Shown one piece after another: positions 1 to 9,387 of a stretch of DNA of 63,732 nucleotides. The DNA is taken from positions 1 to 63,732 of the forward strand of contig CAMCEE010000011.1 in the NCBI GenBank assembly GCA_945873815.1. Reading direction: 5' to 3'. This DNA comes from an uncultured Caryophanales bacterium. GTDB lineage: Bacteria; Bacillota_I; Bacilli_A; RFN20; CAG-449. The first letter of the stretch is position 1, and each line of letters begins with the position of its first letter. The notes under the pieces were generated by a model. It was not told the DNA's origin and searched no databases. It saw nothing but the letters and a program-made list of their open reading frames with translations. A program made the position numbers and the translations under genes.

Positions 1-53
1 TTAATCAAATTTAAATTTCAATAATATTCTTTTTAGTATGCAATTTTTTTTAC

Positions 54-76
54 TTCTCACACTTATTTTGTGAGAA
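54..76. other. Stem-loop downstream of the XRE gene
   Basis: TTCTCACA and TGTGAGAA are perfect 8-base inverted arms around a 7-base loop. On the minus strand an A/T-rich tract follows, so this could end transcription of the membrane XRE regulator at 146-781, but the T run is not clean. A second palindrome, TAGAGGAAATTTCCTCTA at 131-148, overlaps the end of that gene. Which one acts as the terminator is inference. Confidence 0.4.
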
Positions 77-145
77 ACTAATATATTTTTTCTAGACAAA
101 AATAAAAAGAGCTGATTTGAAATAGCTTCTTAGAGGAAATTTCCT

Positions 146-781
146 CTAGAAAATTATTTCTTTACAGCCCCCTTTTTTCTTTCTTCTTAAGCAATACCAT
201 AATACATTTAATACTTCAATCGCAGCACATATGATCCAAATTAACCATGCACCAGTGATATTAGGGAATATTATGATTTGACAATAAATCGCTAGTCCAG
301 TACCGAAGATGATACCAGAAACAATGAAAAATCTATACCATCTTTTACCCCAAATCTTTGCAAAGACCAATGCGATTATAAAGCTAATTGGAATTGGGTA
401 TATGAAGAATAACCATAGAAAATCCCAATCTGCGTTAATATTTGATTTTATCATTGAAAGGATACTGAATAAAACGACTGCAGTTAACCATGCTATACCA
501 ATTGAAAGCAACGTGATAATTAATTTGTTCTTTAACGTTGGAACCTTTTTTTTCTGTTTTTTCGATATTAGGTCATTGACAGTTACATGATATAATTCTG
601 CAAGTTGTTGAAGAATGAAAATATCTGGTAATCCATCTCCTCTCTCCCATTTAGATACTGCCTTATCAGAGTAATTTAAAATCTCAGCAAGCTTAGCTTG
701 AGTAAGATTGTTGTTTTTACGATAAGTGGAGAGATTCTCCGCGATAATTTGCTTTAATTCTTCTTCCTTTTGATTTTCCAT
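146..781 (-). CDS. XRE-family regulator with C-terminal membrane domain
   Basis: A 211-residue protein. Residues about 10-70 form an XRE/Cro helix-turn-helix (NLTQAKLAEILNYSDKAVSK, then WERG and LPD), typical of Bacillota regulators that recognise inverted repeats. Residues about 85-205 contain four hydrophobic segments separated by short loops, so the protein is probably membrane-anchored with a cytoplasmic DNA-binding domain. It ends in a basic KKKGG-rich tail. Targets are unknown. It lies downstream of and in the same direction as the GH94 operon but is separated by about 100 bases, so co-transcription is possible but unproved. A second gene of the same architecture occurs at 40521-41237. 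Confidence 0.8.
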   Translation of the reverse strand: MENQKEEELKQIIAENLSTYRKNNNLTQAKLAEILNYSDKAVSKWERGDGLPDIFILQQLAELYHVTVNDLISKKQKKKVPTLKNKLIITLLSIGIAWLTAVVLFSILSMIKSNINADWDFLWLFFIYPIPISFIIALVFAKIWGKRWYRFFIVSGIIFGTGLAIYCQIIIFPNITGAWLIWIICAAIEVLNVLWYCLRRKKKGGCKEIIF

Positions 782-886
782 AAATAAATATTAATCTATC
801 TAAAAATAATAAGTCAAGCATAAATAAAAGGCATTCTACTAATAGTAGAGATATATAAAATTTGAAAATGAAATGTTTTTTCGTTC

Positions 887-3769
887 CTAGTAATTGATAA
901 CGATGGTGTGATTGTTTCCATCAGGGTAAATTGGCCCAGTATGTGGTTTTCCATCAACAAAAATATCATAATCATTCTTTCCAACGCTATTTGGAGTTTT
1001 ATTAATAATAATACTAAATATAGAATTTAAATGTTTAATCTTTGCTTCGAAATGACTTTCTTCATATCTTAATGATGGATTGATTCTAAATCCATTATCG
1101 ATGAAGGAAATACCGATTATCTCATATAATGCAAGCGTTAACCACGTTGCAGTACCACTTAGCATAGGACCGATATTCTCTTCGGTAAGAGAGTTATTAT
1201 ATTGTGTACAAAAACGTGGATTACCTTTGTATTTTTGTATATCTTCGTATGTTCTAAATGGCATGACGATATCAAGCATATAGTAAGCGTTGTCTAAAAG
1301 TGATTTTTTTAATGAAGAATCTTTAACATTTCTTGCAGCTTGTAATAAGCCAACAACTAACATCATAGTAGCGTGTTTGAAAACTCCACCATTTTCTCTA
1401 TCTCCGATGAAATAGTGATCTGTTGCACTTGATTTTGCACCGCATAAAGACAAATCATGCTCGGAACATAATCTAAATCCACTAGGTGTTTTTAAGTATT
1501 TTTCAACTATTGGTAACATCTCTTTAATCTCTTCTTCAGAAGCAACGTTTGATAATAGACTCCATGAAAAAGAATTTAGATAATAAGCACCATCGCATTC
1601 TGGATTAATACTTAGTTTATCTCCTTTAGAACCAACGTAACTGATATTATTTGCATTTGGACGATTGATTAAAACTCGAGTATAGAATGAGTTAATATAA
1701 GCATATTTTTTTATAGAAGAGACGAGTCTATCTTTAATTTTTGCAATGTAATTAACTGAATCTTCATCATCTTTAAATAAAACAAGTGCGTTATCTAATG
1801 CAATGGAAAGTAAGAAAGCATTCATAACACTTTCGGAGTAATCGTTTTCCCATCTTGACCCATATGGTACTTTTCTAGCTTTGATTTGTTTTAAATAATT
1901 TGCTTCCTTTATTGGACCATCTAAATAATCAGGATCGATTTTTAAACAATCATTCCAGTCTGCAGAATCGAGTAGAGGAAGATTATGCTTACCGATTGAT
2001 ATTTCTCCTGAATATTGAATAATTGCAAGAATTGTATCTTTAAGTTTTCTTTTCTTAGTTGATCCTGCAACTAAGAATCGTTCATTTAGAATATCTGTAT
2101 CACCGGATAATTGTACGTAACGATAAACTGCAAGTATTAACCAAATTTGATCGTCACTACACATTCCAGGTTCTTTGCCTTTATAGAAGAAATTGTGATT
2201 TGCGTAACCCATCTTATAGACATTTTCAATCCATTGTGTAAGAAGGTTTTTTAATTCTACTTTTTTTCCTGAATTATATAGATAATACATAGAAGCATAG
2301 ATATCTTGAATTTCTCTAAATCCGATTTCACGATATCCCTTTTGCGTCATTGCAAAAGCACGAGAAACGAATGTTTGATATTTAACTTGGAAAGGAAGAT
2401 TATAATTAACGAAATTATCAAATGTAGGATTTGATGTTTTAACTTGTAAGAAATTACGATATTTATTAAAGTCGTTATCTTTCTCTTCAATTATTTTTAA
2501 TAATTTCTTATGATTAGGGATCCTTGTTAGTAATGCATTTAAACTCATATTCAATTCTTGAATATCATTTTTAGGGTCTTTTATCATAGTAACTCCAACA
2601 AAAGTATCAATTGAAGTTGATTTTTTAGGACCAATCTTTAATTCTTTACCTAGCGCAAAGAAGTTTGGACCTTTTATAGAAATGATATTTGAAAGAGTTA
2701 TTGCGTTTTCTGGATGAGATAAATCACCATTTCCAAAGAATTCTTCGTAGTTTGTGGAAAATGAGTCGATATAACCCTTATCATCTTTCATAATGACAAA
2801 GCGAGATGCATCACGCGAATATAATGGATAATAATTTGGCGCAAGAGCAATAGTATTCCCATTCTCATCTTTAATAATTGATGATTGAGTAATGACATTT
2901 GCATATAATATATCGGTTTTTTGATTGTCTGGTACAACAGTACCGAACATACCGGTACATACGATTTTAATTTCTCTTGTTTTCGATGTAAGATTGATGA
3001 TATCTATTGTTTGACATTCAACCGCTTCAGGAGCGTCTTTTAACTGAGGAAGAATAAAAATTGTTCTTCTTACTATTAGTTTTGCTTCTAATTCATATTC
3101 GATAATTGTTTTATTTGGATAATGATAACATGTTCCTTTTTTGATATTCTTATCGAGCCCTGCGGAATAGAATATTTGCTTTCCTTTTTCGAATAAATAG
3201 AATTGTCTATTGACAGGATTTCCATTTTCACTCATTAGTAATGTCCAAGAAGTTGCAAGAACTTGCAAATCCGCTTGACCTCTAAATGATCCTCTTCCTA
3301 AGTGATCGACAACACTTTTTGGAGTTGATTGAAGTGCATCTTTTGCATTTTTTCGATCACCAAGCAATAGATTAATTGCATAATGAGGACCAATTGGTTC
3401 AGAAAAAATATCATATATTAGTTCGCCATGTTCTCCTAATTTTCCTCCATATGTTTCTAGATATGAGATAGATTTTAATATTTCATTTTTGATTTCATCA
3501 TTTACTCTTGTTCCATTATCGTAAACTTCATCATCCATAATCTCTATTAGATGAGAATTCTTGTCATTAAAATAAACTGATAAAATTGAATTATTGATTA
3601 ATTTTAAACAGTATGGTTTACGACTTCCAATTCCGGTGAGGGCGAGAATATTCTTAAATGAACTATCAAGGAAAATTGCATCATCAAAAATTCTTTTCCC
3701 ATATTTTGACATTGCTAAATCGATTGGATTAAATTTATTATCTCTTGCAGTAATATTATTTAATTTCAT
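887..3769 (-). CDS. GH94-like glycoside phosphorylase (960 aa)
   Basis: This 960-residue protein resembles family GH94, enzymes that reversibly phosphorolyse beta-linked glucosides to alpha-glucose-1-phosphate. The (alpha/alpha)6 catalytic region contains LLDSADWNDCLKID; the Asp of the DWND motif is the family's general acid position. A C-terminal GTATWLTLALYEIIGI block matches the jelly-roll boundary seen in GH94. It is longer than cellobiose phosphorylase (about 810 residues), so a different linkage or chain length, for example beta-1,2- or beta-1,3-oligoglucans, is plausible but not shown. An AGGAGG site overlaps the galM stop codon and lies 5-6 bases from the ATG, implying translational coupling. 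No secretion signal is visible, so it acts in the cytoplasm on imported sugars. Confidence 0.78.
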   Translation of the reverse strand: MKLNNITARDNKFNPIDLAMSKYGKRIFDDAIFLDSSFKNILALTGIGSRKPYCLKLINNSILSVYFNDKNSHLIEIMDDEVYDNGTRVNDEIKNEILKSISYLETYGGKLGEHGELIYDIFSEPIGPHYAINLLLGDRKNAKDALQSTPKSVVDHLGRGSFRGQADLQVLATSWTLLMSENGNPVNRQFYLFEKGKQIFYSAGLDKNIKKGTCYHYPNKTIIEYELEAKLIVRRTIFILPQLKDAPEAVECQTIDIINLTSKTREIKIVCTGMFGTVVPDNQKTDILYANVITQSSIIKDENGNTIALAPNYYPLYSRDASRFVIMKDDKGYIDSFSTNYEEFFGNGDLSHPENAITLSNIISIKGPNFFALGKELKIGPKKSTSIDTFVGVTMIKDPKNDIQELNMSLNALLTRIPNHKKLLKIIEEKDNDFNKYRNFLQVKTSNPTFDNFVNYNLPFQVKYQTFVSRAFAMTQKGYREIGFREIQDIYASMYYLYNSGKKVELKNLLTQWIENVYKMGYANHNFFYKGKEPGMCSDDQIWLILAVYRYVQLSGDTDILNERFLVAGSTKKRKLKDTILAIIQYSGEISIGKHNLPLLDSADWNDCLKIDPDYLDGPIKEANYLKQIKARKVPYGSRWENDYSESVMNAFLLSIALDNALVLFKDDEDSVNYIAKIKDRLVSSIKKYAYINSFYTRVLINRPNANNISYVGSKGDKLSINPECDGAYYLNSFSWSLLSNVASEEEIKEMLPIVEKYLKTPSGFRLCSEHDLSLCGAKSSATDHYFIGDRENGGVFKHATMMLVVGLLQAARNVKDSSLKKSLLDNAYYMLDIVMPFRTYEDIQKYKGNPRFCTQYNNSLTEENIGPMLSGTATWLTLALYEIIGISFIDNGFRINPSLRYEESHFEAKIKHLNSIFSIIINKTPNSVGKNDYDIFVDGKPHTGPIYPDGNNHTIVINY

Positions 3770-3778
3770 GAAAACCTC

Positions 3779-4759
3779 CTAAAAAATTATCTTTAATGTT
3801 GTTTTTTCAATATGAAGTACATCTTTTTTGCATATATCTTTTTTATTAGAAATAAAAGAAGAATTGATTCCGTTTGGGAAATGTTGAAACTCTAGACATA
3901 CGGCATCATATCTATTTACGCTTCTATTATTATTCATAATAGTATTTGATGGGTAGTTGCATGTATAGAATTGCAATGTATCATATGTTGATTTAAACGC
4001 GATTTCAATTTTTGTATCCTCGTTTTTTAATATTGCATCGTATTCTTTTTGATGATTTAAAATATAAGGGTGATTATAACCTAGATTCTTTTGAACTTCT
4101 TCATCAAATAGATGATCTTTAATCTTATGCATCTTATTAAATGAGAATGTATCATCAACTTTTTCTAATGCTATTGGAACATTATCTTTATCTAATTTTC
4201 CATATAAATTTGAATCTATCATTAATTCATGATTTAAAATTGTATCGTTAACATTGTTCGATAGGTTGAAATATAGATGGGATGTTAGATTGCATAGCGT
4301 ATCTTTATTTGATTTGTATTTATGAATAATCTCGATTTCATTATCTTCATTTATCGTATATGTGATTTCAATGTCCAAATCTCCTGGATAACCGCTTTCC
4401 ATATCTTTTGAAAGGTAATGAAGAGTAATTGAATTATTAGATAGGGAAACCTCACTGAATTCCTTAAATGATATTCCATTTGTTCCTCCATGTAATACGT
4501 CATAAGGTAAATCGTTTTCTATATGATAAACAACGTTATTTAAAACAAAGGATGATCCGGTAATTCTTCCAGCAGTTCGTCCGCATGGTTTTCCAAAATA
4601 ATCTTTTGAAAAGAAAAAATCATCGACATTTTTTGGATGAAGGATGATTGATTGTTCTTTATTATTTCTATTTATTGTAATATCGAAAATACCTGCTCCT
4701 ACGTTTGATACATAGAGCTTAATACCTTTTTTATTTGAAAGTTCGTATATTCTTTTCAT
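3779..4759 (-). CDS. galM: Aldose 1-epimerase (mutarotase)
   Basis: A 326-residue protein of the galactose mutarotase-like fold, which interconverts alpha and beta anomers of free aldoses. Recognisable blocks include GKPCGRTAGRITGSSF, LHGGTNGISFKE, the SHLYFNLSN segment that carries a catalytic His, and CLEFQHFPNGIN near the C-terminus, which carries the likely catalytic Glu. The nearest Shine-Dalgarno (AAGGAG) is about 17 bases from the ATG, which is long. It sits between two GH94 phosphorylases, which release free glucose or oligosaccharide and glucose-1-phosphate, so supplying the right anomer fits its place in the operon. Confidence 0.85.
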   Translation of the reverse strand: MKRIYELSNKKGIKLYVSNVGAGIFDITINRNNKEQSIILHPKNVDDFFFSKDYFGKPCGRTAGRITGSSFVLNNVVYHIENDLPYDVLHGGTNGISFKEFSEVSLSNNSITLHYLSKDMESGYPGDLDIEITYTINEDNEIEIIHKYKSNKDTLCNLTSHLYFNLSNNVNDTILNHELMIDSNLYGKLDKDNVPIALEKVDDTFSFNKMHKIKDHLFDEEVQKNLGYNHPYILNHQKEYDAILKNEDTKIEIAFKSTYDTLQFYTCNYPSNTIMNNNRSVNRYDAVCLEFQHFPNGINSSFISNKKDICKKDVLHIEKTTLKIIF

Positions 4760-4800
4760 ATATAGTTTTTTTAATTCTCCTTAACGTTTTAGAAACTAAA

Positions 4801-4834
4801 TTAGGTGGCGAAAAGGGAGGAGAACGCCACCTAA
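4801..4834. other. Perfect 10-bp stem-loop inside the GH94 operon
   Basis: TTAGGTGGCG and CGCCACCTAA form a perfect stem with a 14-base loop in the gap between the cellobiose phosphorylase and galM. On the transcribed (minus) strand the loop is pyrimidine-rich and only a short U tract follows, so it could be a partial terminator or an mRNA-stabilising element that sets unequal expression of the operon. The role is inference. Confidence 0.6.
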
Positions 4835-4846
4835 CAAAGTAAGCTT

Positions 4847-7267
4847 TTAAAACTTTATTTCAACGTTGTATTCTTTCGAATCATCGAATGGAACTAAGTC
4901 TCCATCGACTTTTACACCGTTTACAATCATTTCTTTAGTATTTGTATTGCTATTTGAAATAGAAATATTGTATTTTTTGCCTCTATAGTATCTTGTAATT
5001 GAGACATCCTTAATTTCTTTTGGCAAGCAAGGTTTTAATAACAAACCATCATAATCAGGCTTAATACCTAAAATTGCTTGAGAAGCTGCGACGAATGTCC
5101 AAGAAGCAGTTCCTGTTAAGAAACTATTCTTAGCTTCACCATAATTTTGAGCATCACGACCGGCAATTGTTTGTGAATAAACATATGGTTCGGTACGATG
5201 AATTTCGGAAACATTCTCAAGATAAGCTGGGCAATTCTTCTTATATATCTTCCATGCAAATTCGTTTAATCCTTCTTCTGCACTCGCACATACTATCCAT
5301 GGATTGTTGTGACAGAATACAGAGCCATTTTCTTTATATCCAGGTGGATATGAGGAGATTTCACCTAATTCTAGGTGATATCTTGTATAGCAAGGGTGAA
5401 GAATTTCAACTCCATAGTCATTGACAAGATATTTATCTACTGATTCTAAAGCTCTTTTACCAAAACCTAATTCTTTACCGATTCCAGCCATTACACAGAA
5501 ACCTTGTGGTTCAATGAAAATTTGACCTTCTTCACATTCTTTAGAACCAATTTTATGCTCAAATGCATCATAAGCTCTTAAGAACCATTCTCCATCCCAA
5601 CCGAATTTGATTGTTGCTTCTTCAATCTTTTTTACTTCTTCTAGAATATAATCTGCTTCTTTCTTATCGCCATAGCGTTTGCATAATTCAGCGTATTCTT
5701 TTCCGTATTTTACAAACATACCTGCGATGAAAACCGATTCTGCAACTGGACCTTCAGATGGACCAAATGTTTGGAATGATTCACCTGGAACTTCAGAGAA
5801 GCAGTTGAGATTTAAACAATCGTTCCAGTCTGCACGACCAATAAGAGGTAATCCGTGAGGACCTTTATGAGTGATTGTATAATTAATAGAAGCTCTTAAA
5901 TGGTTCATAAGCGGTTCTTCTGAACCTTCTTCGTTATTATATTGTACTTGTTCATTTAGAATAGAAAAATCGCCAGTTTCTTTAATATATGCGACAGTAC
6001 AAGCAATAAGCCATAATGGATCATCGTTAAATCCAGAACCTACATCTGCATTTCCACGTTTTGTTAAAGGTTGATATTGGTGATAAGTTGAACCATCTTT
6101 AGATTGGATTGCTGCTATATCGAGAATTCTTTCTCTTGATCTTTCTGGAATTAAATGAACAAATCCAAGTAAATCTTGACAGGAATCTCTAAAACCCATA
6201 CCTCTTCCAGTACCACTTTCATAGTAACTTGCTGATCTACTCATATTAAATGTCACCATACATTGGTATTGGTTCCAAATATTTACCATTCTATCTAATT
6301 CTTTTGATGTTGAAGAAATGTGGAATTTACTTAATAGATTGACCCAATATTCTTTTAGTTTAATAAACTCTTCATCAAATGATTGGACGTTATCATATTT
6401 ATTTATTAATGCATAAGCTTTGTCTTTATTTATAACATTAGGGGCAATGAATTTCTTATCTTGTTCATTTTCAATATATCCTAATGTGAAAATGAAACTT
6501 TTTTCTTCTCCTGGCTTAAGATTAATCGTTAATTCATGACATGCGATAGGTGACCATCCGGATGCATGAGAATTTTTGCATTTACCGTTAAATACAGTAT
6601 CTGGCTTTTCCCATCCGTTATATGGACCGACAAATGTATCTAAATCTGTTTCGTAACCAGAAATATCGCTGTTGACATGATAGAAAGCATAATGATCTCT
6701 TCTTTCACGATATTCCGTCTTATGGTAAATCGTATTATTTTCAATTTCAACTTCTCCAATATTGTAGTTACGTTGGAAATTTGTTGAATCGTCTACCGCA
6801 TTCCATAAACACCATTCAATAACACTATATATTTTTAGTTCTTTTACTTCGGAACTATTATTTTTTATGGTTAATCTTGTTACTTCACAATTATCATTGA
6901 TAGGAACAAAAGTAATAAGTGAAACAGATACATTATTTTTGCTTGAATAAAATGTTGTATAACCTAAGCCGTGTCTACATTCATAAGAATCCAATTCAGT
7001 TTTTGTTGGCATATATCCTGGATTCCAAATTGTTTCTCCGTCTTTAATGTAAATGTATTTTCCTCCAAAATCTCTTGGAACATTGTTGTATCTGAATCTA
7101 GTGATTCTACGTAATTTTGCATCCTTATAGAAAGAATAACCTCCACATGTATTTGAAATAAGGGAGAAAAAGCCATTAGAACCTAAATAATTGATCCAAG
7201 GCAATGGTGTTTTAGGAGTAGTAATCACATACTCACTATTTATATCATCAAAATAACCGAATTTCAT
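4847..7267 (-). CDS. Cellobiose phosphorylase (GH94)
   Basis: An 806-residue cytoplasmic enzyme that converts cellobiose and phosphate to glucose-1-phosphate and glucose. The N-terminus MKFGYFDDINSEYVIT, then TPLPWINYLGSNGFFSLIS, and GGYSFYKDAKLRRITRFRYN match cellobiose phosphorylases closely. The catalytic region has GMGFRDSCQDLLGFVHLIPE, GRADWNDCLNLN (general-acid Asp) and the phosphate-site region near GTASWTF. An upstream in-frame ATG at 7342 exists, but AAGGAG lies 9 bases before the ATG at 7267 and family homology starts there, so I chose 7267. First gene of a three-gene minus operon (phosphorylase, galM, second GH94). A LacI-type operator lies between the promoter and this start. Confidence 0.93.
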   Translation of the reverse strand: MKFGYFDDINSEYVITTPKTPLPWINYLGSNGFFSLISNTCGGYSFYKDAKLRRITRFRYNNVPRDFGGKYIYIKDGETIWNPGYMPTKTELDSYECRHGLGYTTFYSSKNNVSVSLITFVPINDNCEVTRLTIKNNSSEVKELKIYSVIEWCLWNAVDDSTNFQRNYNIGEVEIENNTIYHKTEYRERRDHYAFYHVNSDISGYETDLDTFVGPYNGWEKPDTVFNGKCKNSHASGWSPIACHELTINLKPGEEKSFIFTLGYIENEQDKKFIAPNVINKDKAYALINKYDNVQSFDEEFIKLKEYWVNLLSKFHISSTSKELDRMVNIWNQYQCMVTFNMSRSASYYESGTGRGMGFRDSCQDLLGFVHLIPERSRERILDIAAIQSKDGSTYHQYQPLTKRGNADVGSGFNDDPLWLIACTVAYIKETGDFSILNEQVQYNNEEGSEEPLMNHLRASINYTITHKGPHGLPLIGRADWNDCLNLNCFSEVPGESFQTFGPSEGPVAESVFIAGMFVKYGKEYAELCKRYGDKKEADYILEEVKKIEEATIKFGWDGEWFLRAYDAFEHKIGSKECEEGQIFIEPQGFCVMAGIGKELGFGKRALESVDKYLVNDYGVEILHPCYTRYHLELGEISSYPPGYKENGSVFCHNNPWIVCASAEEGLNEFAWKIYKKNCPAYLENVSEIHRTEPYVYSQTIAGRDAQNYGEAKNSFLTGTASWTFVAASQAILGIKPDYDGLLLKPCLPKEIKDVSITRYYRGKKYNISISNSNTNTKEMIVNGVKVDGDLVPFDDSKEYNVEIKF

Positions 7268-7290
7268 AAGTTGTAACTCCTTAATTATTC

Positions 7291-7304
7291 CGAAATCGTT
7301 TTCG
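7291..7304. promoter_or_regulatory. LacI-type operator 1 (CGAAATCGTTTTCG)
   Basis: A palindrome centred on CG with six-base outer arms (CGAAA/TTTCG), the signature of LacI/GalR-family operators. It lies about 10 bases downstream of the predicted -10 of the phosphorylase operon, a classic repressing position. It shares the pattern CGAAAnCGTTTkCG with the site at 7568-7581, so both are likely bound by the LacI-type protein encoded at 12736-13746. Confidence 0.6.
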
Positions 7305-7313
7305 TATAATTCT

Positions 7314-7342
7314 ATATTAAAGGATGGAAAAAAGTTTTGCAA
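7314..7342 (-). promoter_or_regulatory. Predicted sigma-A promoter of the GH94 operon
   Basis: Reading the minus strand, TTGCAA (7342-7337) and TAATAT (7319-7314) are separated by 17 bases, each four of six matches to the sigma-A consensus. Transcription would start just before operator 1. Supported by position and spacing only. Confidence 0.45.
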
Positions 7343-7567
7343 GTAGAAAAGATAGTCTTTTGTTAAAAAAAGAAACCGGTTACATTTGAAAAAATGCTTC
7401 TAGAATGTAGATTGGAATAACAATATATTAATATTTTATATAATAAATAGTAATTATATGAAAGATTATTTCAGATTGAAAAGGTGAGAAAAAAATATTT
7501 TTTACGGCAAATTATTATCTTTTATTTTTATAAATAAAAATAATTATATATAAAAACATGTTGTTTT

Positions 7568-7581
7568 CGAAAACGTTTGCG
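7568..7581. promoter_or_regulatory. LacI-type operator 2 (CGAAAACGTTTGCG)
   Basis: A CG-centred palindrome that extends to 7564-7585 with one mismatch (TTTTCGAAAACG / CGTTTGCGAAAA). It has the same pattern as operator 1 and lies just upstream of a possible TTTACA (7600-7605) -17- TAACAT (7623-7628) promoter for the ABC transporter operon. Two matching operators about 277 bases apart in a divergent region suggest one repressor for both operons, possibly by looping. Confidence 0.6.
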
Positions 7582-7709
7582 AAAAAATCGATTTTGGTAT
7601 TTACAAACAAAAAAATGTTTGATAACATAAAAAATGTAAAGTGCAACAAACCTATTTGGTGAGTGAAAATAAGACTCAAATGTAGCTTAATTTGAATTTT
7701 ACAGTTATT

Positions 7710-7723
7710 TGTAAACGCTTACA
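7710..7723. promoter_or_regulatory. Catabolite-responsive element (cre)
   Basis: TGTAAACGCTTACA fits every position of the known CcpA cre consensus TGWAANCGNTNWCA. It lies about 165 bases upstream of the transporter binding-protein gene, in the probable 5' leader, where CcpA binding would block transcription when preferred sugars are present. It differs from operators 1 and 2 in its outer bases, so a different LacI-family protein (CcpA) is the likelier ligand. No CcpA gene is visible in this window. Confidence 0.6.
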
Positions 7724-7888
7724 AGCATAAATTGTAATAGGAAGTTGCGCCAAAATCCTATTTAATCAAAGTATTAATTAAGATTTCTATGGGTAAAAAG
7801 ACAATTCTGAAAAAAACACCCCCCTATGAAAACGATTAAGAAAAGAAAGATTAGGTAAAAAATAATTCTTAAGGAGGCAAATTAAATA

Positions 7889-9271
7889 ATGAAAAAAGGA
7901 TTATTAAGTGCTGTTGCTTTATTAGCAACTGTAGTAGGTGCTGCAACAATGACTAGCTGCGCACCAAAGAATGTAATTAACATTCGTGCATGGAACGATG
8001 AATTCAAAAGATTCTTTGAAAAATACGTTTCAGATGAAAAAATTGATTCAATGACAACAAATGAAGCTGGTGATACAGTTGAAAACCCAAATGCACCAAA
8101 AACTTACCATGTTGATGGAGTACCTGTAAAATGGTCTATTGTTCCTTCACAAGATGCACAATATCAAGACAAATTAGATATTGCTTTAGAAAAACAAGAA
8201 AAAGCTTCTGAAGGCGAAAAAGTTGACATGTTCTTAGCTGAAGCTGATTACATCTTAAAATATGCTGACTCAGCAACAACACAAAATATTCGTGAAATCG
8301 GAGTCACTGATATGTCAAAAACATATAATTATACAGTCCAAGCTGCTTCAGATAGAAATGGAGTTGTCAAAGGTGTTTCATTCCAATGCTGTCCATCTGC
8401 ATTAATCTATAATAAGGTTATTGCAGAAGATGTATTTGGAACATCAGATCCTGCAGTAATTCAAGAAAAACTAAGCGATTGGGATAAATTCAATGAAGCA
8501 GCAGCAGCAGTAAAAGCAAAAGGATATTTCATGACTGCTTCTGTTGAAGACTCATATCGTGTATTCTCAAATAATGCAACTACTCCATGGGTCGATGCTA
8601 ATGGTAATGTATCAATTCCTGAAGCAATTAATGGATGGAAAGCTCAATCAAAACTCTTTATAGAAAAAGAATACACTGTAAACGACGGAGTATGGGGCGA
8701 TGAAAAAAATAAGAATATCGTTAAAGATAAAGAAACAGGCTATAAAGGTAAAGCATTCTGCTGCTTCGGACCAGCTTGGTATTATAATTTCTGTATGGGT
8801 GGAGCAACAAAAGGCGATTGGAGAATTTGTAAAGGGCCACAAGCTCACTTCTGGGGTGGTACATGGTTAATGGCTGCAACAGGTTCAAATAACACAGATG
8901 CAGTTGCAAAAATCATGAATGCATTCATCAACGATGAAACTGTTTGTGAAAATTTGATTAAGAACGATGGACAATTCACAAATAACCAAACAGTAAATGC
9001 TAGAGTTGCAGCTGAATATACAGCATCAAATAAAGGTAACGAATTCTTAGGTGGCCAAAATGATACTGCTATATTCCTAGATTTGGCAAAGAATATTAAA
9101 TTTGAAAATGCAACAAATTATGATCAAATTTGTAATGAAAAATTCCAACAATTCTATCGTGAATATTTAGGTGGCTCTGTTACTGAAAGTAAAGCAATTG
9201 AAAACTTCTATAAAGATGTTAAGACAAAATACAGTCACTTAATTGTTCCAGTAGCAGAAGAAGCTAAATAA
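7889..9271 (+). CDS. ABC sugar transporter, substrate-binding lipoprotein
   Basis: A 460-residue family 1-type extracellular solute-binding protein. The N-terminal signal peptide ends in a lipobox-like GAATMTSC; Cys24 would be lipidated and anchored to the outer face of the membrane. The mature part shows carbohydrate-binding features such as GPAWYYNFCMGGAT and GPQAHFWGGTWLMAATG. An AAGGAGG site lies 11 bases before the ATG. It leads a four-gene transporter operon divergent from two GH94 phosphorylases, so the ligand is probably cello-oligosaccharide or another beta-glucan fragment. A stem-loop follows the gene, which would let it be expressed above the membrane components. Confidence 0.85.
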   Translation: MKKGLLSAVALLATVVGAATMTSCAPKNVINIRAWNDEFKRFFEKYVSDEKIDSMTTNEAGDTVENPNAPKTYHVDGVPVKWSIVPSQDAQYQDKLDIALEKQEKASEGEKVDMFLAEADYILKYADSATTQNIREIGVTDMSKTYNYTVQAASDRNGVVKGVSFQCCPSALIYNKVIAEDVFGTSDPAVIQEKLSDWDKFNEAAAAVKAKGYFMTASVEDSYRVFSNNATTPWVDANGNVSIPEAINGWKAQSKLFIEKEYTVNDGVWGDEKNKNIVKDKETGYKGKAFCCFGPAWYYNFCMGGATKGDWRICKGPQAHFWGGTWLMAATGSNNTDAVAKIMNAFINDETVCENLIKNDGQFTNNQTVNARVAAEYTASNKGNEFLGGQNDTAIFLDLAKNIKFENATNYDQICNEKFQQFYREYLGGSVTESKAIENFYKDVKTKYSHLIVPVAEEAK

Positions 9272-9291
9272 TCTTAAATAAAAGTGTATAT

Positions 9292-9338
9292 AAAGTTGTG
9301 TTGCATTTGAAAGAATGTCTTCACAACTTTATTCTTTT
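9292..9338 (+). terminator. Partial terminator or processing stem-loop after the binding-protein gene
   Basis: AAAGTTGTG (9292-9300) pairs with CACAACTTT (9322-9330), followed by a T-rich stretch. Because three more transporter genes follow in the same direction, read-through is expected; such hairpins usually raise the binding protein above the permeases. Confidence 0.55.
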
Positions 9339-9387
9339 AATAAAATGGTAATCTGACGTATTATTAAAGGAATGGAAAGGAAATATT

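Noticed and set aside
309-590. 93-codon plus-strand frame opposite the XRE membrane gene
   Set aside because: It is the antisense shadow of a well-supported gene and has no ribosome site or recognisable domain.
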